Part shown: in pieces, positions 7,955-16,511 of the stretch
How positions within the stretch are numbered: the first letter of the stretch is position 1
How the letters are laid out: every line of letters begins with the position of its first letter
Source of the DNA: Paludibacteraceae bacterium
GTDB taxonomy: Bacteria; Bacteroidota; Bacteroidia; Bacteroidales; Paludibacteraceae
NCBI GenBank assembly: GCA_024401455.1
Contig: JAKSLA010000014.1
Span: 1 to 64,000 of the forward strand
Direction of reading: 5' to 3'
Length of the DNA stretch: 64,000 nucleotides
Made by a program: the position numbers and the translations under genes
Notes under the pieces: model-generated
What the model saw: only the letters and a program-made list of their open reading frames with translations
Told to the model about the DNA's origin: nothing
Databases searched by the model: none

Positions 7955-8575
7955 ATGTCTAAAAAGAAGATTATGAGTAAATACTTAAAGTGTGTTTTTG
8001 TTTCTGTTGTCATCTCTTTGAGTTGTTTCGTAGCGAAGGCTCAGGATGTTTCGATCAATATGGACAATGTGGTATATGCCTACATTGAGGATGGCGATAC
8101 GATTCCTCAGTTGGTTTTGCCTACGATATACGTGTTCCCCGCGTTGAAATTTGAATCCAGCAAGCAGGAGAAGTTCTATTGGAAGACGGTTCGTGATGTG
8201 AAACGTACGCTTCCATATGCCAAGGCGATTGGTTCTACTTTGCAGAGCATCAATGCGGAATTGGAGAAGATTCCGGATGAAAAGGCACGCAAGGCCTATA
8301 TGAAATCCAAAGAGGAGGATTTGATTGGTCAATACGAGTCGGATATGCGCAAGATGACGCTTTCGCAGGGAAAGATGCTTATCCGTTTGGTGGATAGAGA
8401 GTGCGACCAGACTTCTTACGAGTTGATCAAGCAATATCGTGGCGGTGTGCGCGCCTTCTTCTGGCAAGGTTTCGCCAAATTGTTTGGTGCCGATTTGAAA
8501 ACGACTTACGACAAGGACGACAAAGATAAAATTGTAGAGCGTGTCATCATTTTGGTGGAGGCAGGACAGTTGTAA
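7955..8575 (+). CDS. DUF4294 family exported protein
   Basis: A 206-residue protein beginning with a signal peptide (LKCVFVSVVISLSCFVAKA, cleavage expected after AKA). The body matches the DUF4294 family of Bacteroidetes: IEDGDTIPQLVLPTIYVFP, then a helical region with YWKTVRDVKRTLPYAK and GGVRAFFWQGFAKLFG. Start could be ATG 7955 or 7973 (MSKYLK); the latter gives a more usual signal peptide. Function unknown; periplasmic. It heads an operon with an esterase and a lytic transglycosylase (gaps of 13 nt and an overlap), so an envelope or cell-wall role is reasonable. Confidence 0.8.
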   Translation: MSKKKIMSKYLKCVFVSVVISLSCFVAKAQDVSINMDNVVYAYIEDGDTIPQLVLPTIYVFPALKFESSKQEKFYWKTVRDVKRTLPYAKAIGSTLQSINAELEKIPDEKARKAYMKSKEEDLIGQYESDMRKMTLSQGKMLIRLVDRECDQTSYELIKQYRGGVRAFFWQGFAKLFGADLKTTYDKDDKDKIVERVIILVEAGQL

Positions 8576-8588
8576 TAAATGGATTTGT

Positions 8589-9713
8589 ATGAGATTTTTC
8601 AAGATAATTGTTCCGTTTGTTCTTATGGGCGTTGCATTGTCAGCTTGTGGTGATAAGCCATCTGTCTGCGAATCTTTTATTGGTTCGCATGATGCATTGG
8701 TGCGAGGCGAAGGCCGAATTTATGTGACCGATTCTTCCTTGCGTTTTGATTATCCAGGCACCCGTTTCGCCATTGGTGTTGAAGGCGAGGGGCGAATTTA
8801 TGCGGCGCTTAAGCCGAATGCTGGTTATTTTACATTGTTTGTAGATGGAAAGGAAAAATCACAGATAAGTACATACGGTGTTCCTGCTGATGATTTGGAC
8901 TCATTGTCGGATGGTAAATTGTTTTTTTTAGATTCGTTGTCGGGCGGAAAACATCAATTGGAGTTGATCTTGAAGTCGGAAGGGTTGTTTTGTAAACCTG
9001 AGTTCTTCGGATTTCAATCAAAGGGCAACTTCCGTTTTTATCCGTTAGAGAGGCGTAGCAAGCGTTTCGAATTCATCGGTAATTCCATCACTTGTGCCTA
9101 TGGCGTGGAGGCTCCTGATGAAACGTGGATCTTCAATGATTCGACTTCTAATTTCACCTGCTCGTACGCTTTTCTGACGGCGTCGGCGTTTGATGCAGAG
9201 TTGATGGTGGTAGCCCGTTCTGGAATAGGCGTTTATCGTAACTATAACGATGATCCTCAAGGTTCCGCCCGTCCGATGCCTGTCGTTTATCGTAATGTTT
9301 TGATTTCGGAAGAAGATTCGAAGTGGGATTTTGCATCGGTCCAAGAGCCAGATTTGCTTTGCATCAACTTGGGAACAAACGATTTGAGTACAGTCGGGTT
9401 CCGCTGGGATTTGTTTGATCAGGCATACCGTAATTTCTTGACGGAAGTCCGTGGATATTATCCTAACGCCAAGATTCTATTGTTGGCGGGATGTATGTTG
9501 CCTGCCGGTCCTGTTTGGGAGGAGTACTGCTCTCGTTTGAATGCCATTGCCGAAGATTGGAAGAAAAAGGGCGACGACAAGATATACCGTTGTGATTTTG
9601 AACCGCATAATGGATCTTTGGGGTATGGGGCAGATTGGCATCCGTCCAAGGCTCAACAGCAGAAGATGGCGCAAACGCTGATTCCTGTTGTCCAATCTAT
9701 ATTGAATGAATAA
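8589..9713 (+). CDS. SGNH/GDSL esterase lipoprotein, CE2-like
   Basis: About 374 residues from the ATG at 8589; the longer ORF from 8541 lacks a signal, whereas MRFFKIIVPFVLMGVALSAC is a clean lipoprotein signal with lipobox Cys. An N-terminal beta-sandwich of about 120 residues precedes the SGNH hydrolase domain, the layout of carbohydrate esterase family 2. Catalytic blocks are visible: block I FIGNSITCAYG (Ser), block III NLGTNDLS, and block V DWHPSKAQQ (Asp/His). It likely removes acetyl or similar groups from a polysaccharide in the periplasm or at the surface. It starts 13 nt after the DUF4294 gene and overlaps the next gene by one base. Confidence 0.85.
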   Translation: MRFFKIIVPFVLMGVALSACGDKPSVCESFIGSHDALVRGEGRIYVTDSSLRFDYPGTRFAIGVEGEGRIYAALKPNAGYFTLFVDGKEKSQISTYGVPADDLDSLSDGKLFFLDSLSGGKHQLELILKSEGLFCKPEFFGFQSKGNFRFYPLERRSKRFEFIGNSITCAYGVEAPDETWIFNDSTSNFTCSYAFLTASAFDAELMVVARSGIGVYRNYNDDPQGSARPMPVVYRNVLISEEDSKWDFASVQEPDLLCINLGTNDLSTVGFRWDLFDQAYRNFLTEVRGYYPNAKILLLAGCMLPAGPVWEEYCSRLNAIAEDWKKKGDDKIYRCDFEPHNGSLGYGADWHPSKAQQQKMAQTLIPVVQSILNE

Positions 9714-11089
9714 TGAATTTTATGATTCGAAAAATAATTACCTTGTTGATAGGTTGTTTGGCTTTAGCCTCTTGCGGGAAACGCGGAGGCGAAAAATCTT
9801 GCTCCTATCTGACGCAAGATTCGACTGTATTGAAAGTGGCGACACTATCCCGTTCCACGTCCTACTTTAACCTACAAGGGGAGGAGATGGGGTTCGAGTA
9901 TGAAATGGCCTCTCGATTTGCAAAATCTTTGAATTTGAAGTTGGAAGTGCTTTTGGCGAAGGATATGGAGGAGTTGGTCGAGATGCTCTCCAATGAGGAG
10001 GTGGATCTTGTGGCTTATCCGTTGACAATCACCAATGATTACAAGGAGCGTGTTCGTTATACGATGCACGAATACATCACGAACCAAGTCCTCGTTCAAC
10101 GTAAAGGAAAGGGCGCCCAGGTGCTCAAAGACGTGACGGAGTTGATTGGTCACACTGTCTTTGTGGTGGAAAATTCGAAATACCATGAGCGTTTGGAGAA
10201 CTTGAATAGTGAGTTAGGAGGTGGAATAGATATTCATCTTGTCTCCAACGAAGAGGACGAAGAGTCGTTGATAAAGAAGGTTTCCAAAGGGGAGATAGAG
10301 TTTACTGTGGCCGACAATAATATTGCGGAGGTGAATAAGACTTATTACTCCAACATTGATGTGGCATTGAAAGTGGGATTTGACCAACGTTCAGCGTGGG
10401 CAGTCGGCTTGGAGGCGGATAGTTTGTATGAAGCGGTCAACAACTGGTTTACGGAATCGAAGAACAACTACATACACCAATATCTTTACAACAAGTATTT
10501 TAGGCAGGCGAAGACCAGTTCGGTTGGTTACAAGAAGTTCATCGATAGTCATACCATTTCTGAGTTCGACGGCTTATTTAAGAAATATGCTCCGAAGATA
10601 GGTTGGGACTGGAAGTTGCTGGCTTCGTTGGCTTATCAGGAGTCGCGCTTTCAGCCGACGGCTTGTTCGTGGGTGGGGGCAAGAGGTTTGATGCAGTTGA
10701 TGCCGAAGACGGCGACGGCGCTGGGCCTGGATTCCTCAAAGATAGAGGAACCTGAAATGAGCGTCCATGCGGCTGTGTTGTATTTGCAGTCGGTCGAGAA
10801 ATATTTTATGTCCATAGAAGATAATGTCGAGCGTTCAAAGTTTATTTTGGCAAGTTACAATGCTGGGGTAGGACATGTGAAGGATGCCATTGCATTGGCA
10901 GAGAAGCATGGGAAGAATCCTGCCGTTTGGGAAGGCAATGTGGCCGACTGCCTTTTGTGGAAGAGTAACCCCGACTATTTTAACGACCCCGTAGTGCGTT
11001 GCGGCTATCTTCGTGGCGAAGAGACATTCCGTTTCGTGAGTGAAATAATGGTCCGCTATTTGGAGTACAAAGATGTGATTAAAGGATAA
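9713..11089 (+). CDS. mltF: MltF-like membrane-bound lytic murein transglycosylase
   Basis: A 458-residue lipoprotein (lipobox LALASC). It has a periplasmic solute-binding module (SBP_bac_3, residues about 40-270: FNLQGEEMGFEYEMASRF, NEEVDLVAYPLTIT) followed by a C-terminal SLT goose-lysozyme-type domain (about 285-450). The catalytic Glu is in ASLAYQESRF, followed by GARGLMQLMP and ILASYNAGVGHV. This is the MltF/YfhD architecture, in which ligand binding to the first module may modulate peptidoglycan cleavage. The start overlaps the previous stop (TAATG), so the two are translationally coupled. A second ATG at 9722 is possible. Confidence 0.9.
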   Translation: MNFMIRKIITLLIGCLALASCGKRGGEKSCSYLTQDSTVLKVATLSRSTSYFNLQGEEMGFEYEMASRFAKSLNLKLEVLLAKDMEELVEMLSNEEVDLVAYPLTITNDYKERVRYTMHEYITNQVLVQRKGKGAQVLKDVTELIGHTVFVVENSKYHERLENLNSELGGGIDIHLVSNEEDEESLIKKVSKGEIEFTVADNNIAEVNKTYYSNIDVALKVGFDQRSAWAVGLEADSLYEAVNNWFTESKNNYIHQYLYNKYFRQAKTSSVGYKKFIDSHTISEFDGLFKKYAPKIGWDWKLLASLAYQESRFQPTACSWVGARGLMQLMPKTATALGLDSSKIEEPEMSVHAAVLYLQSVEKYFMSIEDNVERSKFILASYNAGVGHVKDAIALAEKHGKNPAVWEGNVADCLLWKSNPDYFNDPVVRCGYLRGEETFRFVSEIMVRYLEYKDVIKG

Positions 11090-11125
11090 AGCGTTATTAT
11101 TGCGGTATAATTAGATAAGATCACT

Positions 11126-11186
11126 TTGAATTCCTAATTCAATCTCTTCATTGGTGAAGATGAAGGACAAACCGCTCTCTTCATCT
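11126..11186. other. Two hairpins between convergent genes
   Basis: TTGAATT/AATTCAA (11126-11142, 3-base loop) and AGATGAAG/CTTCATCT (11158-11186). They sit between the ends of mltF and the biotin-carrier gene and may end transcription from one or both sides, although no long T-tract follows. Confidence 0.4.
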
Positions 11187-11236
11187 GTTGGGCTTGATAT
11201 CATTCTATCGTGTTGATTGTCCTATTTTATTATTTC

Positions 11237-11557
11237 TTACATCAAAACCACCATCACAGCGCTTTTAGAGATGTGTTCTCCTTTTTTGACGAGGATGTTT
11301 TGAACGGTTCCGTCAACCGTGGATTTGATTAGGTTCTCCATTTTCATGGACTCCAAGACGAGGAGAGGGGTGCCGATGTTGACGTGGTCCCCTTCTTTGA
11401 CAAAGAGGTCTGTCACCGTGCCGGGAATGACGGATTCGATTTTTTTCGGGTCGGTCCGTTTGTAGGCTTTGCGCTTCTCCATTTTGGAGGTTAAATATGT
11501 TTGGTAGGTTGAGCCGTCTTCTGTGACAAAGTCAACCAATTCTTTCTCTTCTGCCAT
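11237..11557 (-). CDS. Biotin carboxyl carrier protein (biotinyl domain)
   Basis: A 106-residue protein whose last 75 residues form a biotinyl/lipoyl domain: IPGTVTDLFVKEGDHVNIGTP, then the biotinylation motif ESMKMEN (target Lys) and a mirrored half ending GEHISKSAVMVVLM. It carries the carboxybiotin arm for the carboxyltransferase encoded 43 nt upstream. Unlike the second carrier at 49082, it has a short N-terminal part. No biotin carboxylase gene is adjacent, so it must either borrow one (perhaps that at 47474) or serve a decarboxylase-type enzyme. Last gene of the tgt operon. Confidence 0.9.
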   Translation of the reverse strand: MAEEKELVDFVTEDGSTYQTYLTSKMEKRKAYKRTDPKKIESVIPGTVTDLFVKEGDHVNIGTPLLVLESMKMENLIKSTVDGTVQNILVKKGEHISKSAVMVVLM

Positions 11558-11600
11558 GATTTATAAGGGAATATAAATTGGGTGGATGGAAAAGGCTCCC

Positions 11601-13145
11601 TTAAAATGGAGGAAGTCCGTGTTTCTTTGTTGGACGGAGTTCGCTCTTGTTTTCAGAGAGTTTCAAAGCGTATATGAGCGTCTTTCTTGTTTGGGATGGT
11701 TCGATGATGGCATCGATGTAGCCCTTTTCTGCTGCCACGTATGGGTTGGCGAACTTCTCCTTATATTCTTGAATTTTGGCTTGGCGAACTGCCTCTTGGT
11801 CTTCCGCCTCTTTGATTTCCTTGCCGAAGATGATGTTGGCAGCGCCTTCTGGTCCCATCACCGCAATTTCTGCGCACGGCCATGCGAAGACGAAGTCTGC
11901 TCCCAAATGGCGGGAGTTCATGGCTACGTAAGCACCTCCGTAAGCCTTTCTGAGGATGACGGTGATTTTTGGAACGGTTGCCTCCGAGTAGGCGTAGAGC
12001 AACTTTGCTCCGTGGCGGATAACGCCGGCGTGCTCTTGCTCAATGCCAGGTAAGCATCCTGGTGTGTCTTCCAACGTGACCAGCGGAATGTTGAATGCGT
12101 CGCAGTAGCGGATGAATTTTCCAGCCTTGTCTGCTCCGTCGCAATCGAGGACGCCTGCCAAGTAGTAGGGTTGGTTGGCAACAAAACCCACAGATTGTCC
12201 ATCCATGCGGCCGAAGCCCACCACGACATTCTTGGCAAAGAGTTCTTGCACTTCGAAAAATTCCGAGTTGTCGGTGATTGCTTTTATGATGTCCCTTACG
12301 TCGTAAGGTTGTTTTGTGTTCTCTGGAATGAGGTCGGCAATGTTTCCTTTGAAAGTTGGCTCTTGTGGCGCGCACTTCTCCATGGCGGCATCGTTGCTGC
12401 TTGGAATGTAGGATAGGAGTGACCTTATTTGGTCGAAGCACTCCTTTTCGCTAAGGGCATAGAAATGTGCGTTGCCTGAGATTTCTGCATGGGTACGGGC
12501 GCCTCCGAGTTCCTCTTGCGTCACCTTCTCGCCCAATACCGATTCAATGACGGCTGGGCCTGTGATAAACATTTTGGAGATGTTCTCCACTACGAAGACG
12601 AAGTCTGTCAATGCTGGCGAATAAGCCGCACCTCCTGCGCAAGGTCCGAGAATGACGGATATCTGGGGAATGACACCCGAAGAGATGGCATTGCGATAGA
12701 ATACTTCACCATAGCCGGCTTGAGCATCTACGCCCTCTTGTATGCGTGCGCCTCCCGAATCGTTGATGCCGATGCAAGGCATCTTCATCTTGAGGGCATA
12801 GTCCATGATTTTCGCAATTTTGCGGGCATGCGTTAATCCGAGTGATCCTCCCATGACGGTGAAGTCTTGGGAGAATATGCAGACAGGTTTCCCGTTGATG
12901 GTTCCTGTACCGGTCACCACACCGTCGGAAGGGAGCACTTTCTTGTCCATTCCGAAGTTATGGACTTCATGCTTGGCGAAGAGGTCGTATTCAAAGAAAG
13001 AACCCTTGTCGAGAAGTGCCTCGATACGTTGGCGGGCCGTCATTTTGCCTAAATCGTTCTGCTTCTTGATGGCTACTTCTCCACCACCCAATCGGATGGC
13101 AGCCTCTTTCTCTCGTAGTTTTGCAATTTCCTTTTCCATTGCCAT
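11601..13145 (-). CDS. Acyl-CoA carboxyltransferase subunit (PccB/MmdA type)
   Basis: A 514-residue carboxyltransferase of the propionyl-CoA carboxylase beta / methylmalonyl-CoA decarboxylase alpha family, with two crotonase-fold halves. Motifs include NDSGGARIQEGV and GPCAGGAAYSPAL in the N-half (CoA oxyanion hole) and TLEDTPGCLPG and MGPEGAANIIF in the C-half. It ends in KKHGLPPF, as PccB proteins do. It moves CO2 between carboxybiotin and an acyl-CoA (propionyl/methylmalonyl likely). It differs from the second copy at 49630 in MGPEGAANII versus MGAAGAVNIL, so the two are not recent duplicates. It lies 5 nt after the permease gene. Confidence 0.9.
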   Translation of the reverse strand: MAMEKEIAKLREKEAAIRLGGGEVAIKKQNDLGKMTARQRIEALLDKGSFFEYDLFAKHEVHNFGMDKKVLPSDGVVTGTGTINGKPVCIFSQDFTVMGGSLGLTHARKIAKIMDYALKMKMPCIGINDSGGARIQEGVDAQAGYGEVFYRNAISSGVIPQISVILGPCAGGAAYSPALTDFVFVVENISKMFITGPAVIESVLGEKVTQEELGGARTHAEISGNAHFYALSEKECFDQIRSLLSYIPSSNDAAMEKCAPQEPTFKGNIADLIPENTKQPYDVRDIIKAITDNSEFFEVQELFAKNVVVGFGRMDGQSVGFVANQPYYLAGVLDCDGADKAGKFIRYCDAFNIPLVTLEDTPGCLPGIEQEHAGVIRHGAKLLYAYSEATVPKITVILRKAYGGAYVAMNSRHLGADFVFAWPCAEIAVMGPEGAANIIFGKEIKEAEDQEAVRQAKIQEYKEKFANPYVAAEKGYIDAIIEPSQTRKTLIYALKLSENKSELRPTKKHGLPPF

Positions 13146-13150
13146 GCGTG

Positions 13151-14227
13151 TTATTTAGGTGCTTTCCTGTAAAGTACGGCAGCTATGATGGAGAATACTA
13201 TGTTTGGCAGCCAAACGGCTAATCTTGGCGAAAGTGAACCGCTGACGGCAAACTCTGACGATACCGTGTAGAATAGGATGTAGGAGAAACTGAGCAGCAA
13301 TCCGAATCCCAAGTTCATGCCCATACCGCCCTTCACTTTCTTGGAAGAAAGGGATACACCGATAAGGGTTAGGATGAAGGCGGCGAAGGGGAAGGAGAAT
13401 CGTTGCTCATATTCGATTTCAAACTCCTTGATGGTGCCGATGCCGCGGCTTTTCTGCTTTTCGATGTAGTTCTTCAATTCGTCATTCTTCATCTGTTCGT
13501 ACATGCCTTTGTAGGTGAAGAACTCCTCTGGCTCGACGGGGATAATCGTGTCGATGCGAACGCCTTTGGTCATTTTTTCGTACATGCCGTCAAAGTCGCG
13601 GCGAATGTAAGTGTGTATGCTCCAATTGTGTAGCGTGTCCCATACGAGGGTATCTGCCGTTATACGGGACACAAGCGTCTTTCCGTCGAATTTCTCCAAT
13701 GAGGCGCGGTAGCCCATCTTTTGTGTCTTGTCATAATAGTCGATGAACAAGATTTCGCCCGGAGCAACTTCCATCTGTATTTTTGTCGCGTTGTCGCTTC
13801 GCTTTTTCTTTACGTATTCTTCTTGGAAATCAAGACGTTCTGCATTGGCAGGAGGAATGATGTAACCACTCAACGTGAAGGTGAGAATGGCAATCAAGCC
13901 TGCCGAAATCATGTATGGTCTCACCAAACGGTTGAAACTGATGCCTGTGGAGAGAATGGCGATGATCTCCGAATTCTCGGCCAACTTGGAGGTGAACAGG
14001 ATAACCGCGATGAAAGTGAACAGCGGGCTGAACAGATTGACGAAGTAGGGTATGAAGTTACAATAATAGTCAAATACGATGGCCGATAGCGGCGCATTGT
14101 GTTCCATAAAGTCGTCGATCTTTTCTGACACGTCGAACACGACGGCAATGACGATGATCATGGCGATGGCCAAGAAGAAAGTTCCGAGGAACTTCTTTAT
14201 GATGTAGATGTCGAGTTTCTTTAGCAT
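13151..14227 (-). CDS. lptG: LptF/LptG-family permease of the LPS export system
   Basis: A 358-residue YjgP/YjgQ permease. It has N-terminal helices (KKFLGTFFLAIAMIIVIAVVF and the following two), a large periplasmic jelly-roll region (about residues 130-260) and three C-terminal helices ending near residue 350. With LptB and LptF it drives lipopolysaccharide from the inner membrane to the periplasmic bridge. LptF and LptG cannot be told apart from sequence alone with certainty; here it is called LptG-like. It sits 13 nt after tgt, an arrangement I have seen in other Bacteroidetes, and 5 nt before the carboxyltransferase gene. Confidence 0.85.
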   Translation of the reverse strand: MLKKLDIYIIKKFLGTFFLAIAMIIVIAVVFDVSEKIDDFMEHNAPLSAIVFDYYCNFIPYFVNLFSPLFTFIAVILFTSKLAENSEIIAILSTGISFNRLVRPYMISAGLIAILTFTLSGYIIPPANAERLDFQEEYVKKKRSDNATKIQMEVAPGEILFIDYYDKTQKMGYRASLEKFDGKTLVSRITADTLVWDTLHNWSIHTYIRRDFDGMYEKMTKGVRIDTIIPVEPEEFFTYKGMYEQMKNDELKNYIEKQKSRGIGTIKEFEIEYEQRFSFPFAAFILTLIGVSLSSKKVKGGMGMNLGFGLLLSFSYILFYTVSSEFAVSGSLSPRLAVWLPNIVFSIIAAVLYRKAPK

Positions 14228-14240
14228 AGAGTATATAAAA

Positions 14241-15371
14241 TTAAAGTCGGGTGCTTAGTTTTACAACCATGGATCTCTTCCATTCGGCGAAGGTGCCTGC
14301 GATGATTTGCTTGCGTGCTTCCGTGACGAGCCATAGATAGAACGCCAAATTATGGATGGAGGCAATCTGCATGGCGAGCAACTCTTCGGCAATGAAGAGG
14401 TGTCGGAGGTAAGCCTTTGTGTAGGCGTGGTCCACATAGGATGTGCCGTCTGGGTCGATCGGCGAAAAGTCGTCAGCCCATTTCTTGTTGCGCATATTCA
14501 TGATGCCATTTTGGGTGAAGAGCATGCCGTTTCTGCCGTTTCGAGTTGGCATCACGCAGTCGAACATATCCACGCCGCGTTCAATGGCTTCGAGAATGTT
14601 GACGGGGGTGCCCACTCCCATGAGGTAGCGAGGCTTGTCCTTAGGCAAGATCTCGTTCACGACCTCGATCATTTCGTACATCACTTCGGCTGGTTCGCCC
14701 ACGGCAAGACCGCCGATGGCGTTGCCTTCACGACCTTTGGAGGCGATGAACTCGGCCGACTGTTGGCGTAGATCCTTGTAGGTGCATCCTTGCACGATAG
14801 GGAAGAACGTTTGTGTATAGCCGTATTTAGGCTCAGTCTCGTCAAAATGCTTCAAGCCTCTGTCGAGCCAGCGATGGGTCATTTCCATCGATTTCTTTGC
14901 GTATTTGTATTCGGCGGTTCCCGGCGTACATTCGTCGAGCGCCATGATGATGTCTGCACCGATGATTCTTTGCGTATCCACCACGTTTTCAGGGGTGAAT
15001 ATATGTTTTGAACCGTCTATGTGCGAACGGAAAATGCAACCCTCCTCCGTGAGTTTTCGGTTGTCCGACAATGAGAAGACTTGGAAGCCGCCGCTATCCG
15101 TCAAGATGGGTTTGTCCCATCCGTTGAATTTGTGGAGGCCACCTGCTTTTTCCAAGATGTCTAACCCAGGACGGAGGTAGAGGTGGTAGGTGTTACCCAA
15201 TATGATTTGTGCTTTGATGTCGTCTTTTAGTTCACGTTGATGAACGCCCTTGACGGATCCCAATGTGCCGACCGGCATGAAGATTGGCGTTAGAATCTCG
15301 CCATGGTCGGTGGTTATTTTCCCGGCTCTGGCGTTGCTTTTTGTGTCGGTATGTTGAAGTTCGAATTTCAT
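14241..15371 (-). CDS. tgt: tRNA-guanine(34) transglycosylase
   Basis: A 376-residue Tgt that swaps guanine 34 of GUN-anticodon tRNAs for preQ1 or queuine. Seen: TDSGGFQVFSLS (substrate-binding Asp region), GGLAVGE, YLMGVGTP, and the nucleophile region FDCVMPTRNGRNG. Oddity: the usual zinc ligand motif CxCxxC is absent. Where other bacterial enzymes read DPECDCYTC, this one reads DPDGTSYVD, although the downstream His (ASIHNL) is kept. Overall length and fold otherwise look normal. First gene of the tgt-lptG-carboxyltransferase-carrier operon; gaps are 13, 5 and 43 nt. Confidence 0.95.
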   Translation of the reverse strand: MKFELQHTDTKSNARAGKITTDHGEILTPIFMPVGTLGSVKGVHQRELKDDIKAQIILGNTYHLYLRPGLDILEKAGGLHKFNGWDKPILTDSGGFQVFSLSDNRKLTEEGCIFRSHIDGSKHIFTPENVVDTQRIIGADIIMALDECTPGTAEYKYAKKSMEMTHRWLDRGLKHFDETEPKYGYTQTFFPIVQGCTYKDLRQQSAEFIASKGREGNAIGGLAVGEPAEVMYEMIEVVNEILPKDKPRYLMGVGTPVNILEAIERGVDMFDCVMPTRNGRNGMLFTQNGIMNMRNKKWADDFSPIDPDGTSYVDHAYTKAYLRHLFIAEELLAMQIASIHNLAFYLWLVTEARKQIIAGTFAEWKRSMVVKLSTRL

Positions 15372-15451
15372 TGGACGAATTATGACTATAATTACAATTT
15401 ACAAAATTCGCTTTTTTTTCTCAAATAGGCAAATCTGAATGGACGAAGGGC

Positions 15452-15512
15452 GCAAAAAAAGAGGATGTAGCAAAAAAAAGAGGATGTACCCAATGTGTGA
15501 TACACCCTCTTT
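15452..15512 (-). terminator. Intrinsic terminator with a duplicated half-stem
   Basis: AAAGAGGATGTA (15477-15488) pairs with TACACCCTCTTT (15501-15512). This ends the lipoprotein gene at 15535 (minus strand). The sequence GCAAAAAAAGAGGATGTA at 15452-15469 is repeated almost exactly at 15470-15488, so one arm exists twice in tandem. Confidence 0.8.
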
Positions 15513-15534
15513 ATTGTTTTGATATACTATCAGA

Positions 15535-16329
15535 TTAGTATTGAACCTCAGCAGTAAGGATGTTCTCCTTGATGCTTACGATCTTAACCAAAAGGTAGTT
15601 GTCACCGTTTTGGTAGAAGAAGTAAGATGGAGTCTCGTTCAAGTTGTACTTAGCAGAGTAAGCCTCTTGAGTCTCGGCTGTCTCACCCAACTCAGACTTG
15701 CTGTAGTCAGTGCTTGCTGATGTGTAAAGTTCCTCAGAGATGTTAGCCATCTTACCAGCGAGGTACTTCAAGTTGTCAGCCTTGTTGTAAACGTAAGTCA
15801 AGTTGAAGATCTTAGAAGCGTACTCCTTGCCAGTTGCGTCGAAGATAATAGTTTGCTTGTTGCTCAAGTAACGAGAGTTACCCTTGTAGTCAGACTCGCT
15901 CTTTGCGTTTTGCAAAGTGAACTTGTATGTTTGACCGTTAACCTTAACTGTGTAGTTACCCAAAACACCAACGAACTTGATTGTCTTAGTGAGTGCTGGA
16001 TTAGCCAAGTTAGCCTTTCCGTTGTATGCAAAACCATTAACGTCAACAACGTCAACGTTGCTTGCCCAACTGTTGCTTACTGTGATTTGGACGTTAGAAA
16101 TCTCTTTCTCTGAAACGATGTCCAAAGTGATGATTTCGTCATCTGCGTTTGCCTTAGGGTCGGAAGTGCTCTTTGCAAGAAGAAACTTGCCGTTGTTCTC
16201 TACTGTAGTGTTGTTGATTGAGAATTCGATCTTTGGATCGTCGTCGTCGTCGTCACTACAAGAGGTGAATACTGAGCAGCTCAAAGAAAAGAGGACTGCC
16301 AAAGTTGAAAATAAAAATCTCTTTTTCAT
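15535..16329 (-). CDS. Hypothetical lipoprotein with poly-Asp surface-export signal
   Basis: About 264 residues from the ATG at 16329; a longer frame to 16386 would cross the promoter. The signal peptide MKKRFLFSTLAVLFSLSCSVF leads to lipobox Cys in FTSC, followed by SDDDDDD. An acidic run right after the lipidated Cys is the lipoprotein export signal described for Bacteroidetes surface lipoproteins, so it is probably cell-surface exposed. The rest looks beta-rich with no domain I recognise. It has its own promoter and terminator, a single-gene unit; codon use is notably uniform (many GTA, TTG, AAG), suggesting good expression. Confidence 0.75.
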   Translation of the reverse strand: MKKRFLFSTLAVLFSLSCSVFTSCSDDDDDDPKIEFSINNTTVENNGKFLLAKSTSDPKANADDEIITLDIVSEKEISNVQITVSNSWASNVDVVDVNGFAYNGKANLANPALTKTIKFVGVLGNYTVKVNGQTYKFTLQNAKSESDYKGNSRYLSNKQTIIFDATGKEYASKIFNLTYVYNKADNLKYLAGKMANISEELYTSASTDYSKSELGETAETQEAYSAKYNLNETPSYFFYQNGDNYLLVKIVSIKENILTAEVQY

Positions 16330-16364
16330 GATTTTAAAATTTATTTTAATTGTTTTATTGGGCG

Positions 16365-16372
16365 CAAAGTTA
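16365..16372 (-). promoter_or_regulatory. -7 element of the lipoprotein gene
   Basis: CAAAGTTA on the plus strand is TAACTTTG on the minus strand. Predicted start near 16357 gives a 28-nt leader to the ATG at 16329 and excludes the start at 16386. Confidence 0.6.
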
Positions 16373-16511
16373 GTCTTTTTTTCCATCTTGAGGTAAAAAG
16401 ATTCCTAAAAAAGAGACGAATGGACCATTAAAAGACATAAAAAGGGAGAAAACTTTCAGTGAAAGAATCACTATTTGTGGCTATGTTTTTTTATACGTTG
16501 GGAAAAATTAG

